NCBI GenBank assembly: GCA_902363665.1
Contig: CABJAW010000008.1
Coordinates: 130,774-194,773 of the forward strand
Length of the DNA: 64,000 nucleotides
Reading direction: 5' to 3'
Origin: Lachnospiraceae bacterium
GTDB taxonomy: Bacteria; Bacillota; Clostridia; Lachnospirales; Lachnospiraceae
In this document: positions 52,643-61,085 of the stretch, one piece after another
How positions within the stretch are numbered: position 1 is the first letter of the stretch
Layout of the letters: each line of letters opens with the position of its first letter
The notes under the pieces: generated by a model
The model's database searches: none
The model's input: only the letters and a program-made list of their open reading frames with translations
What the model was told of the DNA's origin: nothing
Position numbers and translations under genes: made by a program

Positions 52643-53830
52643 TTACTCTTCTTTTCCCTGTCTGCACAGCGCCACTCCGAGCAGCAACAACACCGGAAAA
52701 ACACCCCCTGCAAGAATGCCCTTTTTCAGATCGCCGCCAAAAAACTCCGATACAAATCCGACCAGAGTCGGACCGCCGGAACAGCCAACATCACCGCCAA
52801 GCGCCAGAAGCGCAAACATCGCAGTACCACCCTTTGGAAGCGCAGCCGCTGCCTTGCTGAACGTTCCCGGCCACATGATACCAACAGAAAGTCCGCACAA
52901 CGCACAGCAGACCAGGCTTAACTGAGGCATCCCAAGCAGAGAAATACCCAGGTAGGAAGCAATACACAGCAGACTGCTCAGCACCATAAAACAGTCCAGC
53001 GAGATCCTGTCCCCGTATTTTCCATAAAATGCCCGCGACGCTCCCATCAAAACCGCAAACGCCATCGGGCCTGCAAGGTCGCCTGCCGTCTTTGTGATGC
53101 CAAGGCCTTTTTCTGCAAGTGTCGAAGCCCACTGGCTTACGCCCTGCTCACTTGCTCCGGCACAGATCATCATGACGAGCAGGATCCAGAATGTTTTCAT
53201 TGTAAGCAGTTCTTTTAAGCTCAGCCCTGTTTCGCCCTCTTCCATTAGAGACCGGAGCGGTACTTTCGTAAATGCAGCGGCATTCACAAGCGGTACGATT
53301 GCCCACAGCACCGCAAGAATCTTCCAGTTTGTGATGCCAAAGGCTGAAAAGAAAACCGTAGAGATCAGTACGACTCCTACATGGCCCCAGCAGTAAAACG
53401 AGTGGAGCATGCTCATCGCCTTTTCCTTATTGTCCGACGGACACGACTCAACAACCGGGCTGACGAGCACCTCCAGAAGTCCGCCGCCGATCGCGTAAAT
53501 CATGACTGCAATCAGGATGCCTGCAAATGCGGATGGCAAAATTTCCGGCAATACCGTAAGAAAAATCAATCCGGCTGCGGACAGGATATGTGCGAGTACC
53601 ATACAGAACCGGTATCCGAGCCGGTCCACAAAACTAACTGACAGAAGATCCACGAGCAGCTGCACACCGAAATTGAACGTGATCAGCATCGTAATCTGGG
53701 AAAGCGGGATATCGTACGTCCGCTGAAAGGTCAGAAACAGAAGCGGTACGAAATTGTTGACGATCGCCTGCACAATATACGCGACAAAGCAGGAACGAAT
53801 CGTCTTATTGTATTCATTTTTTGTGTTCAT
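52643..53830 (-). CDS. MFS transporter
   Basis: A 395-residue, twelve-helix major facilitator protein. The loop after helix 2 contains VSFVDRLGYRFCMV, a degenerate form of the MFS motif A, and the second half has GKYGDRISLDCFMV. The substrate is not predictable. The start overlaps the stop of the NTF2-LytTR regulator gene (ATGA), so both are expressed from the c-di-GMP riboswitch leader. Premature translation stop in the frameshifted upstream gene may reduce coupling. Confidence 0.88.
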   Translation of the reverse strand: MNTKNEYNKTIRSCFVAYIVQAIVNNFVPLLFLTFQRTYDIPLSQITMLITFNFGVQLLVDLLSVSFVDRLGYRFCMVLAHILSAAGLIFLTVLPEILPSAFAGILIAVMIYAIGGGLLEVLVSPVVESCPSDNKEKAMSMLHSFYCWGHVGVVLISTVFFSAFGITNWKILAVLWAIVPLVNAAAFTKVPLRSLMEEGETGLSLKELLTMKTFWILLVMMICAGASEQGVSQWASTLAEKGLGITKTAGDLAGPMAFAVLMGASRAFYGKYGDRISLDCFMVLSSLLCIASYLGISLLGMPQLSLVCCALCGLSVGIMWPGTFSKAAAALPKGGTAMFALLALGGDVGCSGGPTLVGFVSEFFGGDLKKGILAGGVFPVLLLLGVALCRQGKEE

Positions 53831-54643
53831 TCTTCCAAATTTTCTCCTTCCCGCGCAAAAAGCGATACATTTTCTGTCTTCGCCTCGCTGCAGCGTTTTT
53901 GGAGTTCTGTCTTTACCGCCATATATTTCTTTTCCGGCACCGGAAGCTCGATCCCGTTCTGAAGCCGGATCCGAAAGCGGCGAATCTCACTTACATACTG
54001 CGGATTTACCAGATAGCTGGCGTGGCAGCGTACAAACAGATCCGGATAACGGTTCATCAGGGTCTGCAGACTTTCCACCGACTCATAATCTTCTTCTACT
54101 GTGTGAATCACGGTATGGCTTCTGGCCGTCTCCACATACAGAATCTGGCTGCTGTTCAGAAACAGGAGCGCCTTACTGATGCTTTTGATCTGCACCCGTT
54201 CTGAACGCTGTTCTCCTGCAAGCATAAATTTTTTATAATTGGATTCATAATGGATCGGGTAAATGGTATCCCGTTCATCGTATACGATCGCATTTGAAAT
54301 ATGGCACACCCGAAGCCGGATTGTTCCTCTCCGCTCCGTGACCGTCAGCTGGATACGCTGTCTGACCCGGTTCACACTGCCATCCGGCCAGATCGTATCC
54401 ACTGTAAATACCAGTATAATTTCACATACATGACTGTTTGTCGTGGGGATCGGAATCACTTTGAGGTCGTGAACCACATGCAAAAGCTGCTACCAACGCC
54501 TCTCTTGTCCGTATGATCTGATTCTCTGCCGGTCCGATCCACAATACATCCTCATCACATGCATCCAAAAACGGCTGTATGTCATTATTATAGTAGCGCA
54601 TCACAATATCCACGGTCTGCTTTGCCACTTCCTGAATATTCAT
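53827..54643 (-). pseudogene. NTF2-like/LytTR regulator with a single-base frameshift
   Basis: From 54643, MNIQEVAKQTVDIVMRYYNN and DEDVLWIGPAENQIIRTREAL form the start of an NTF2/SnoaL-like domain. Near 54483 the frame changes; the other frame continues HVVHDLKVIPIP, then a LytTR DNA-binding domain (ILYVETARSHTVIHT, FVRCHASYLVNPQYVSEIRRF, LPVPEKKYMAVK). Removing one T from the TTTT tract there would restore a ~270-residue protein of a known regulator family. It is a real frameshift, a phase-variable tract or a sequencing error. Confidence 0.85.
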
Positions 54644-54740
54644 CGGCTCTCCTCCTGCTGTTCATAACCTGTCCGTAAGGCAGTAGACGCAAAACAGAAG
54701 AGAATTCCATGCCAGAAGACAGGCTCCTCCTGCTTCAAAG

Positions 54741-54865
54741 AAAAAAGCATTGTCGGACTTTAACAATGCTCTTCTTCACACTGTGCAGCTGGCTGCCATT
54801 TTACAGGTCCTTTAGCTTTGCGTCACAACCTTTCGGTTGTTTTGCCCTTTTACAAATTTTTGTAA
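54741..54865 (-). promoter_or_regulatory. c-di-GMP-I (GEMM) riboswitch with terminator
   Basis: On the minus strand GGGCAAAACAACCGAAAGG is followed by UUGUGACGCAAAGCUAAAGG, the GEMM-I signature, then UGGCAGCCAGCUGC (tetraloop-receptor side) and a hairpin AGCATTGT/ACAATGCT with six U (54741-54770). c-di-GMP should control read-through into the regulator and MFS genes. Confidence 0.88.
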
Positions 54866-54870
54866 AAGTT

Positions 54871-54898
54871 ATTATACCATTTCCGATTAAAAAAACAA
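54871..54898 (-). promoter_or_regulatory. Promoter of the c-di-GMP riboswitch transcript
   Basis: Minus-strand TTGTTT (54893-54898) and TATAAT (54871-54876), 16 nt apart, lie immediately upstream of the riboswitch. Confidence 0.65.
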
Positions 54899-54942
54899 GC
54901 CCCGCAAAATGATTTCGCAAGCTCCCACCAGAGACAAATGTA

Positions 54943-55392
54943 AATATCGCCGGTGTAACCGGCAAAAAGCCGTACACTTACGTAGACGATGACGGCAACT
55001 ACACCGGTTATGATTTTGAGGTACTCAAGCTGATCGCCGAGAAGCTTGAGCAGTATGAAGTGAGCCTTAGCAGGATTGCGCGCCATGAATCGTTCTCACT
55101 GCCGCGCTTCGCATCCATGATACGCATCATCGTGCCGCAGGCTGCCGTTTCCGCGGTTCCAAACCTGGCAAACTCCTCGGTCGACATCCTGAAAAACACA
55201 TCACTTCTGTATACGATCTCCGTCATGGATATTATGGCAAAGGCAGCGGTCACTGCCTCTATCGGCTTCCGCTATCTTGAAGTCTACACCGATGCGCTGA
55301 TCATTTACCTCATCCTGTGCATCTTCTATATGGTCTTCTTCTGGATCATTGAAAAATTTGTGGTGGGAAGAACCGCAAAGCTGATGCCGTGA
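54943..55392 (+). pseudogene. Fused remnant of a polar amino acid ABC transporter
   Basis: The open frame first encodes a substrate-binding-protein piece (PYTYVDDDGNYTGYDFEVLK, then IAEKLEQYE) and continues without a stop into a permease C-terminus (FASMIRIIVPQAAVSAVPNL, LLYTISVMDIMAKA, YLILCIFYMVFFWIIEK). A deletion has joined the two genes in frame and removed most of both. No start codon with a ribosome site is seen. Confidence 0.8.
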
Positions 55393-55437
55393 GGAATGCA
55401 CGTCCTGTAAGCGAACAATACTTTTTCTGTAGTATAA

Positions 55438-55525
55438 AACGGACATTCGCAATCTGCTTCACTGCAGGATCATAAAAAATTCTCCCGCAGGCCGGCTCTC
55501 CTTGTGATCTTTCATGAACACTAAA
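55438..55525. repeat. Palindromic-chain repeat, diverged copy
   Basis: CGGACATTCGCAATCTGCTTC, then GGATCATAAAAAATTCTCCCGCAGG..., matches the first two hairpins of the 208-bp repeat at 58645 with many substitutions. Confidence 0.65.
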
Positions 55526-55526
55526 A

Positions 55527-55568
55527 AATGGGAAGACCACTGCACCAAAGCAGCGTTTCTTCCCATTT
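55527..55568 (-). terminator. Terminator of the second B12 importer operon
   Basis: AATGGGAAGA pairs with TCTTCCCATT around a GC-rich loop; six T follow on the minus strand. It lies 130 nt past the ATPase stop; the gap contains no gene. Confidence 0.7.
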
Positions 55569-55697
55569 CTTTCTGTGTAAAGCCAAGTGCAGATATTCAC
55601 TTTAACTCAAACTCATTTACAAAAACTCTTTGCGCCGTGCAGCGTTGACATGATATCCACATGGCATACATTTTTATCTTCGAATTATCCACACATT

Positions 55698-56477
55698 TCA
55701 CTTCGTCCATCCAAGATACGTGATATTCAGCACTCCGTTCTTCTTTTCGATCTCCGTGTTCACATGGAATACCGACCGGATCTGTTCCACAGTCAGCACC
55801 TCTTCCGGTGTCCCGTTCGCAATGATCTTTCCCTTTTGCAGCAAAATAACGCGGTCACAGTAGCGGGCAGCCAGATTCATATCATGTACGGAAGTAAAAA
55901 TAGTCTTATCCTCAAACTGCCGCATGATTTCCATAATATAGAGCTGATATCCGATATCGAGATGATTCGTCGGCTCATCCAGAATAATCAGGGAACTTTC
56001 CTGGGCAAATGCCATTGCAAGATAGATCCTCTGCTTTTCTCCGCCGGAGAGGCTCAAAAAGCTGCGCTCCTCCGTGCCCTGCATTCCAACCATGGAAAGC
56101 GCTTTTTCGGTAATCTCCAGATCCCTCTCATCATCCTGCTCAAACATTTTCTTTCTGGAATACCGTCCCATCATAACCATCTCACGGACGGAAAAATCAA
56201 AATCCGGCTGATTTTCCTGTGCCACGACAGCCATCTGCTGCGCAACCTCCTTCGACTTCATCCGGTAAATATCTTTTCCGTTCAGATAAACCGCCCCGGA
56301 GGACGGGGAATACTGACGGTAAATGTTTTTCAGAATCGTTGATTTGCCGCTCCCGTTCGGACCGATCAGACCGACAAATTCATTTTTGGAGACGGAAAGT
56401 GACACCTGAGAGAGGATCTTCGAGGTTTCGATTGTAAAATCCAGGTCTTCCACCCGGATCACTTCATTCTCTTTCAT
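55698..56477 (-). CDS. ABC importer ATPase (BtuD/FecE type)
   Basis: A 259-residue ATPase of ordinary length: Walker A GPNGSGKST (about 37-45), Q-loop VVAQENQPDF, signature LSGGEKQR, Walker B LIILDEPTNHLD and switch histidine in TSVHDMNL. With the permease and binding protein upstream it imports cobalamin or another B12-regulated ligand. AGGAGGGGGA precedes the ATG. Confidence 0.92.
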   Translation of the reverse strand: MKENEVIRVEDLDFTIETSKILSQVSLSVSKNEFVGLIGPNGSGKSTILKNIYRQYSPSSGAVYLNGKDIYRMKSKEVAQQMAVVAQENQPDFDFSVREMVMMGRYSRKKMFEQDDERDLEITEKALSMVGMQGTEERSFLSLSGGEKQRIYLAMAFAQESSLIILDEPTNHLDIGYQLYIMEIMRQFEDKTIFTSVHDMNLAARYCDRVILLQKGKIIANGTPEEVLTVEQIRSVFHVNTEIEKKNGVLNITYLGWTK

Positions 56478-56488
56478 ACATCCCCCTC

Positions 56489-57535
56489 CTACTTACTGAA
56501 TGAATATCTGCTTTTCCGCAGCATCCACAAAAATGCCGGCGTTCCGCAAAGGGAGGTAATGACACCAACCGGAAGCTCCTGCGGGGAAAACATAATACGC
56601 GCAAATAAATCTGCCCATACGACAAAAATTGCTCCAAGCAGAACAGAAAACCAGATCAGACGCTTGTGTGCCGCACCGACAATACTGCGGCTGATATGCG
56701 GGATCACAAATCCGACAAATCCGATCGCTCCGCTCATGGAAACAAGGATCGCCGTCAGAAGCGTACTCGTCAGGATCAGAATCCATTTGACACGCACGGT
56801 ATTGACTCCCGTATTCCTTGCAATATCCTCTCCGATCAAAAGTGCATCAAGCTCGCGCGTCAGCGGAAGTGTCAGAACAAGCCCCACCACAAGCACACCG
56901 ACTGCAAGCGGCACATCGCCCCAGTCTGTTCCGGCAAAGGATCCGCTCAGCCAGAATGTCGCCGTCTGTACCCGCCTTGAATCCGGCGTCAGGAAAATGA
57001 TGATATTCGTCAGCGCAGAAAAGAATGAGGACAGTGCCATTCCGACCAGAATCATTTTTGTCGTGTTGATCTTTCCGTTTTTCGATCCGAACACAAACAC
57101 AATTACCGCCGTCAGAAGCGCTCCCGCAAAAGAGCTTTCCGCAAGCGGCACTCTTCCGATCACCGGCAGTGTCCCGATCAAAAGTGATACGACTGCTCCG
57201 GCTGATGCTCCGGAAGAAATACCAAGCACATACGGATCCGCCAGTGGGTTCTTCGTGATTGCCTGCATCAAAATACCAGTCAGCACAAGACCTGCACCTG
57301 TGCACGCCGCCACGATCACCTTCGGCAGACGCAGCGCCCAGATGATATTGATCTGGCTGCTTTTATACGCGCTCAGATCCTTATTAAAAATCTTGCCGTA
57401 AACAATCTGAAAGACATCCTTATAATAAATATCCACCGAACCAAAGTTTACAGCAAAAACAAGTGTCAGAATAAGAAGAACGACCAGCGCCGCATAGACG
57501 CCGGTCATCACTCCTTTTTTTGAATTCCTTAACAT
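56489..57535 (-). CDS. ABC importer permease (FecCD/BtuC type)
   Basis: A 348-residue permease with about ten helices. WALRLPKVIVAACTGAGLVLTG, ITKNPLADPYVLGISSGASAGA, TATFWLSGSFAGTDWG and GAIGFVGFVIPHISRSIVG are typical FecCD segments. It is the middle gene of the second B12-regulated importer; the gaps to its neighbours are 9 and 11 nt. Confidence 0.93.
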   Translation of the reverse strand: MLRNSKKGVMTGVYAALVVLLILTLVFAVNFGSVDIYYKDVFQIVYGKIFNKDLSAYKSSQINIIWALRLPKVIVAACTGAGLVLTGILMQAITKNPLADPYVLGISSGASAGAVVSLLIGTLPVIGRVPLAESSFAGALLTAVIVFVFGSKNGKINTTKMILVGMALSSFFSALTNIIIFLTPDSRRVQTATFWLSGSFAGTDWGDVPLAVGVLVVGLVLTLPLTRELDALLIGEDIARNTGVNTVRVKWILILTSTLLTAILVSMSGAIGFVGFVIPHISRSIVGAAHKRLIWFSVLLGAIFVVWADLFARIMFSPQELPVGVITSLCGTPAFLWMLRKSRYSFSK

Positions 57536-57544
57536 AGCCCGCCC

Positions 57545-58486
57545 TTAGAAGCAATCCGGATGGAATGCCTTTGCCATCGTCTCGATTGCATCCACGCTGC
57601 GGTAGCAGCCTGTCACATCCGTCAGGTCGATCACGATGATGTTGTCATTTTTGATCGCCGGAACATCAGCGAGAATATCACTGTTTTTCAGGAACTCCAG
57701 CTTCTGATCGATTGGGTCAGATGCAAGATAATCCATCACAACGATGCACTCCGGCTCTGCTGCGATGACATCTTCCCATGCTGCAGAAGTCCAGTTCTTC
57801 TCAGTATCTGCGAAAACATTCTTGCCGCCTGCCAGTTCGATCATATTGGTCGGAAGACCGGCACTTGCAGTAAACGGTGCATCCTCACCGGAGTCATATA
57901 CAAATACGGATACCGGATCCTTTCCCTCAACAGCCTTTTGTACTGCCTCAATCCGGTTCTTCATATCTGTCACGATCTCATCAGCCTTATCTTCTACTCC
58001 AAAGATCGCACCCAGGTTTGTAAAGTCTTCATAAACAGACTCAATCGTTGCCGGTGCATACTCTACCCGCGGGATGTACGGTGTGATTCCGTTCTCCTCA
58101 CAGAAGTCATACGGGAAATTCTTCTCGGAAAAGGTGGAATACCATCCGGTCATGAAATCCGGCTCTGTTGCAAGCAGGTCTTCTTTGGATGGATTGCTCG
58201 TCTCTGAGATGCAGTTCAGTTTGGAAAACTCCTCCGCATACTCCTCCGGCACCTCATTGTCCATGTAGCCATAGCCGACGATCTTGTCCGAAAGACCAAG
58301 CTCCAACAGCATCTCAGTTGTAAAGTTCGCAAGTGTAACGACACGCTCCGGCACCTTTGTATACTCAATGTCATACTCTGTTCCGTTTAATTCAGTATGG
58401 ATGGTTGTCTCTGCGCTTGCCGCCATCGGAAGTACGCATGCCATTGCAAGGCCAAGTGCTGTCACTTTTTTCCACTGTCTTTTCAT
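57545..58486 (-). CDS. ABC importer substrate-binding protein (BtuF-like)
   Basis: A 313-residue exported protein: signal peptide (about 1-24, KVTALGLAMACVLPMAASAE), then a type III binding fold (VPERVVTLANFTTEMLLELGLSDKIVGYGYMD segments, GAIFGVEDKADEIVTDMKNR, GLPTNMIELAGGKNVF, VIAAEPECIVVMDY). No lipobox is seen. It probably binds a corrinoid or tetrapyrrole because of its riboswitch. ATG 58486 follows AAAGGAG; the longer open frame is leader. Confidence 0.9.
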   Translation of the reverse strand: MKRQWKKVTALGLAMACVLPMAASAETTIHTELNGTEYDIEYTKVPERVVTLANFTTEMLLELGLSDKIVGYGYMDNEVPEEYAEEFSKLNCISETSNPSKEDLLATEPDFMTGWYSTFSEKNFPYDFCEENGITPYIPRVEYAPATIESVYEDFTNLGAIFGVEDKADEIVTDMKNRIEAVQKAVEGKDPVSVFVYDSGEDAPFTASAGLPTNMIELAGGKNVFADTEKNWTSAAWEDVIAAEPECIVVMDYLASDPIDQKLEFLKNSDILADVPAIKNDNIIVIDLTDVTGCYRSVDAIETMAKAFHPDCF

Positions 58487-58644
58487 GTTTTTTCTCCTTT
58501 TCTTGTGCTGCCAGTAAAATCGTGTCAAAACCCAAATGAAGAGAACGACACACCCACCGCAAGGCGGACCTGTCCCGTACAATGCATCTTTCTGTGAATC
58601 AAAACAGATATTCGCAGTTAAAGCAGCAGGATTGCCTGATTCGA

Positions 58645-58852
58645 GTCAAAGCGGATATTCGCAATCCGCTTCGCTACTTGTAGGATCATAAGGGATCCTC
58701 CCGCAAGCGGGTCCTTCCTTATGATATTTCATAACCGAGTAGCTGCTTCGCAGCTTATCAGGAGTGGCTTGTACCACTCCTGATACAAGCAAGTCCCCAC
58801 CCACTGCTTATTGCTCCGCGCAACCACGCAGGGGACTTGCTTGACTCGGTTA
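58645..58852 (-). repeat. Palindromic-chain repeat, left inverted copy (~208 bp)
   Basis: A non-coding chain of five palindromes, nearly identical in inverted orientation to 60871-61080: GCGGATATTCGCAATCCGC, a GATCATAAGG/CCTTATGAT stem with CCCGCAAGCGGG tip, AGCTGC-TTC-GCAGCT, ATCAGGAGTGG/CCACTCCTGAT, and GCAAGTCCC/GGGACTTGC. The only marked difference is inside the last loop. It sits in the leader between the riboswitch terminator and the binding-protein gene. Confidence 0.88.
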
Positions 58853-58856
58853 AAAA

Positions 58857-58881
58857 GAGCCTGCCGAAAAACAGCAGACTC
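58857..58881 (-). terminator. Terminator of the second B12 riboswitch
   Basis: On the minus strand GAGTCTGCTG-TTTTT-CGGCAGGCTC is followed by TTTTTAA. It lies about 55 nt after the B12 box. Confidence 0.75.
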
Positions 58882-58929
58882 CACACAATTCCTCGCGTCA
58901 TCTCTTACTTTCATCGGAAGCATCAGATT

Positions 58930-59085
58930 CACAGAACAAGCAGGTTTCCTGACTTATGGATCATCACGTCTGCCGCCTTCTCATATCTTTGCAGATACAA
59001 TGGCGTCTGACAGCCACTCCCCAAATACAGTGACCGGATCGCTCAGGACTCGCACCTGATTCCCTTTTCAGACCATCTGTGTGTG
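58930..59085 (-). promoter_or_regulatory. Cobalamin riboswitch of the second importer operon
   Basis: The minus strand reads AAGGGAATCAGGTGCGAGTCCTGAGC, GGTCACTGTA, a GTGGC block and GAAGGCGGCAGAC, then the B12 box AAGTCAGGAAACCTGCTT (58937-58954). It precedes the terminator at 58857 and the btuFCD-like genes. Confidence 0.9.
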
Positions 59086-59159
59086 TCGTCTTTTTGGCGT
59101 CATTCACAAAATCGTCTGCACTTACACTGGCATATTTAGTTGTTATTGACTAACATAGC

Positions 59160-59414
59160 TTACTCGTTTGTCTGAATAATGTCAAGCGTTTCTTGGGGCG
59201 GCGCGTGGAATGACCATTCCCGGTTTGTTTTGTCATCTACCAATAACAGATCCGTGCGCTGCCCGATATGTGGAATGCACGGGTTTGACAACTCCTGATA
59301 CACCGGTTCAGGCAAAACAATTCTTCCGCCATAAAGTTCATGCAAAATATTCGTATCATTGATCCAAAAAAATGCGGACAGGCAATCGGTATCAAAAAAC
59401 AAGTCATCAGTCAT
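59160..59414 (-). CDS. Truncated PIN-like protein of an XRE/ImmA module
   Basis: An 84-residue protein beginning DDLFFDTDCLSAFFWINDTNIL, with VLPEPVYQELSNPCIPHI, matching the first ~55 residues of PIN-fold proteins that accompany XRE-ImmA pairs. Those are about 170 residues and carry later acidic residues of the PIN active site. Here the frame ends after a dissimilar tail (REWSFHAPPQETLDIIQTNE), so the nuclease is probably inactive. It overlaps the ImmA-like gene by 8 nt. Confidence 0.7.
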   Translation of the reverse strand: MTDDLFFDTDCLSAFFWINDTNILHELYGGRIVLPEPVYQELSNPCIPHIGQRTDLLLVDDKTNREWSFHAPPQETLDIIQTNE

Positions 59415-60165
59415 TCAGTTCGAATTCCTCCCCGTCAAAATCGTACACGATATCTGCCCGATATGCTTCCATCAAGAGTTCTTCCCTTTTTCCGTTTGAA
59501 ATAAAATCCCTCTCTGTCATCTGCTCCACTTTCCGAATGTATTCGCCAGTCGTAAAATATTGCTGATTTTTTGCGGTCGGATAATATAATTCCTTTCCGT
59601 AGCCCAGTCTCGCCGCTTCCATCGAAACGGTAATCAGCCGATACTCCTCTGCACGCTCCGCTGCGATCAGCTTATCACGCACCAGCCGATGGAGCATCGC
59701 CTGATGACTCACCTGAAAAAACTGCTCTGCGTCAATTACTTTTTCCAGAGTCCATTTCGCCTGGTCATATTCATACTCCAGCAGAGCATCATAGGGCATC
59801 AGAAGATAGCTTGCAAACTGATCTGCTTCATATTCTGATTCCGGTTTGTCCCCTGTCATACTCATATCACAGATTACACGCTGCATATTTTCCTCATACA
59901 GCACATGGTACAGCTCATGTGCCAGTGTAAAACGCTGTCGTCCATAGGATGTCGTCGAATTAATACAGATAATAACATCTTGCTTTTCTCTGGTACACAT
60001 GCCGCTGATTCTCGATGACAGAGGATAACGGACCAGTGTAATTTTTTTCTCTTTCCACCCGTTGACGATCGCAAAAATATCAACCGGAGAATATCCGTCT
60101 TCATTCCACATTCTGCGTGTTCGAAGTGCCAGCGAATTCAATTCCTGTGCTGTTTTCATCCCCAT
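59407..60165 (-). CDS. ImmA/IrrE family metallopeptidase
   Basis: A 252-residue protein with the zinc protease motif HELYHVLYE (about residue 80) and the downstream EADQFASYLLMP, whose acidic residue is the third ligand. ImmA proteins cleave or antagonise XRE-type repressors such as the one encoded directly upstream; the two genes overlap by one base. With the PIN-like gene it forms a three-gene module of toxin-antitoxin appearance. Confidence 0.88.
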   Translation of the reverse strand: MGMKTAQELNSLALRTRRMWNEDGYSPVDIFAIVNGWKEKKITLVRYPLSSRISGMCTREKQDVIICINSTTSYGRQRFTLAHELYHVLYEENMQRVICDMSMTGDKPESEYEADQFASYLLMPYDALLEYEYDQAKWTLEKVIDAEQFFQVSHQAMLHRLVRDKLIAAERAEEYRLITVSMEAARLGYGKELYYPTAKNQQYFTTGEYIRKVEQMTERDFISNGKREELLMEAYRADIVYDFDGEEFELND

Positions 60166-60497
60166 CAGTCTCCCATCTTCTCATTCATATATCGAATGTT
60201 CATTACAATTTTGTTTACTGCTGCGATGCTTTCCAGATCTTCTGCCTGAATTTTATTTGAGCGAAACGCAAAATTCAGTGGAAGATACGCATCCTCCCTG
60301 CCAAGCAGATAATCCTCCGTACACCCAAATAAGCTGCAGAGCTTTTCGATCAGTGTAACATTCAGATTTCTTGTTCCATTTTCCAGTTTTGTAATCAATG
60401 TCTGATCCACTTTCAAATAATTTGCCAGCTGTTCCTGCGTCAGTTTGCTCTCTTTCCTGAGTTCTTTTAAACGTATCTTTTTTCCCTCAATCTGCAT
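60165..60497 (-). CDS. XRE family regulator partnered with ImmA
   Basis: A 110-residue protein with an N-terminal Cro/CI helix-turn-helix (RLKELRKESKLTQEQLANYLKVDQTLITKLENGTRN) and a short tail containing LPLNFAFRSNKIQAEDLESIAAVNKI, as in XRE partners of ImmA-PIN modules. It probably represses its own operon until cleaved. GAGAGGAG precedes the ATG. Confidence 0.87.
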   Translation of the reverse strand: MQIEGKKIRLKELRKESKLTQEQLANYLKVDQTLITKLENGTRNLNVTLIEKLCSLFGCTEDYLLGREDAYLPLNFAFRSNKIQAEDLESIAAVNKIVMNIRYMNEKMGD

Positions 60498-60870
60498 TTC
60501 ATCTGCTCCTCTCGATCCCCGTTTTCTGTAAGAACAGTATAGCTTCTTATTGTCATATTTTCAAGTAATTTTTATTTTATTTTTATGACAAACTAAAACC
60601 AGCTTTGAACTCGAAATCTCTTTTAACTTTATCTCGCGTACGATCTGAGCAAGATCATTTTCACTCCACTGTATAATCTGAATTTCATCCTGAATACTGT
60701 CACACCAGCTGAAAAACATACTTAATTTATCCGGTCTTATTTGTTTTCCTTTTATCAAAACATATTTTATTCGGCTGTGACTGACTCGGTTGTCACCGAA
60801 TTAAATTTGACATTTCTGCATTTCTTTTTTATACTGGCTATATACTATAATGTTATGGGCGATCCTAATT
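60498..60870. other. Stretch without a convincing gene upstream of the XRE module
   Basis: AT-rich DNA expected to hold the module's promoter. A 65-codon frame on the minus strand (60561-60758, MIKGKQIRPDKLSMFFSWCD...) has no recognisable family and no good ribosome site, so I do not call it. Confidence 0.4.
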
Positions 60871-61080
60871 TAACCGAGTCAAGCAAGTCCCCTGCTTCAA
60901 TTGCGTGCAGCAATAAGCAGTGGGTAGGGACTTGCTTGTATCAGGAGTGGTACAAGCCACTCCTGATAAGCTGCGAAGCAGCTACTCGGTTATGAAATAT
61001 CATAAGGAAGGACCCGCTTGCGGGAGGATCCCTTATGATCCTACAAGTAGCGAAGCGGATTGCGAATATCCGCTTTGACT
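60871..61080 (+). repeat. Palindromic-chain repeat, right inverted copy (~210 bp)
   Basis: Inverted counterpart of 58645-58852, beginning TAACCGAGTCAAGC and ending CCGCTTTGACT. Its first loop differs (CTTCAATTGCGTGCAG against a GC-rich version in the other copy). A MITE-2 copy follows 5 bp later. Confidence 0.88.
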
Positions 61081-61085
61081 ATTCA

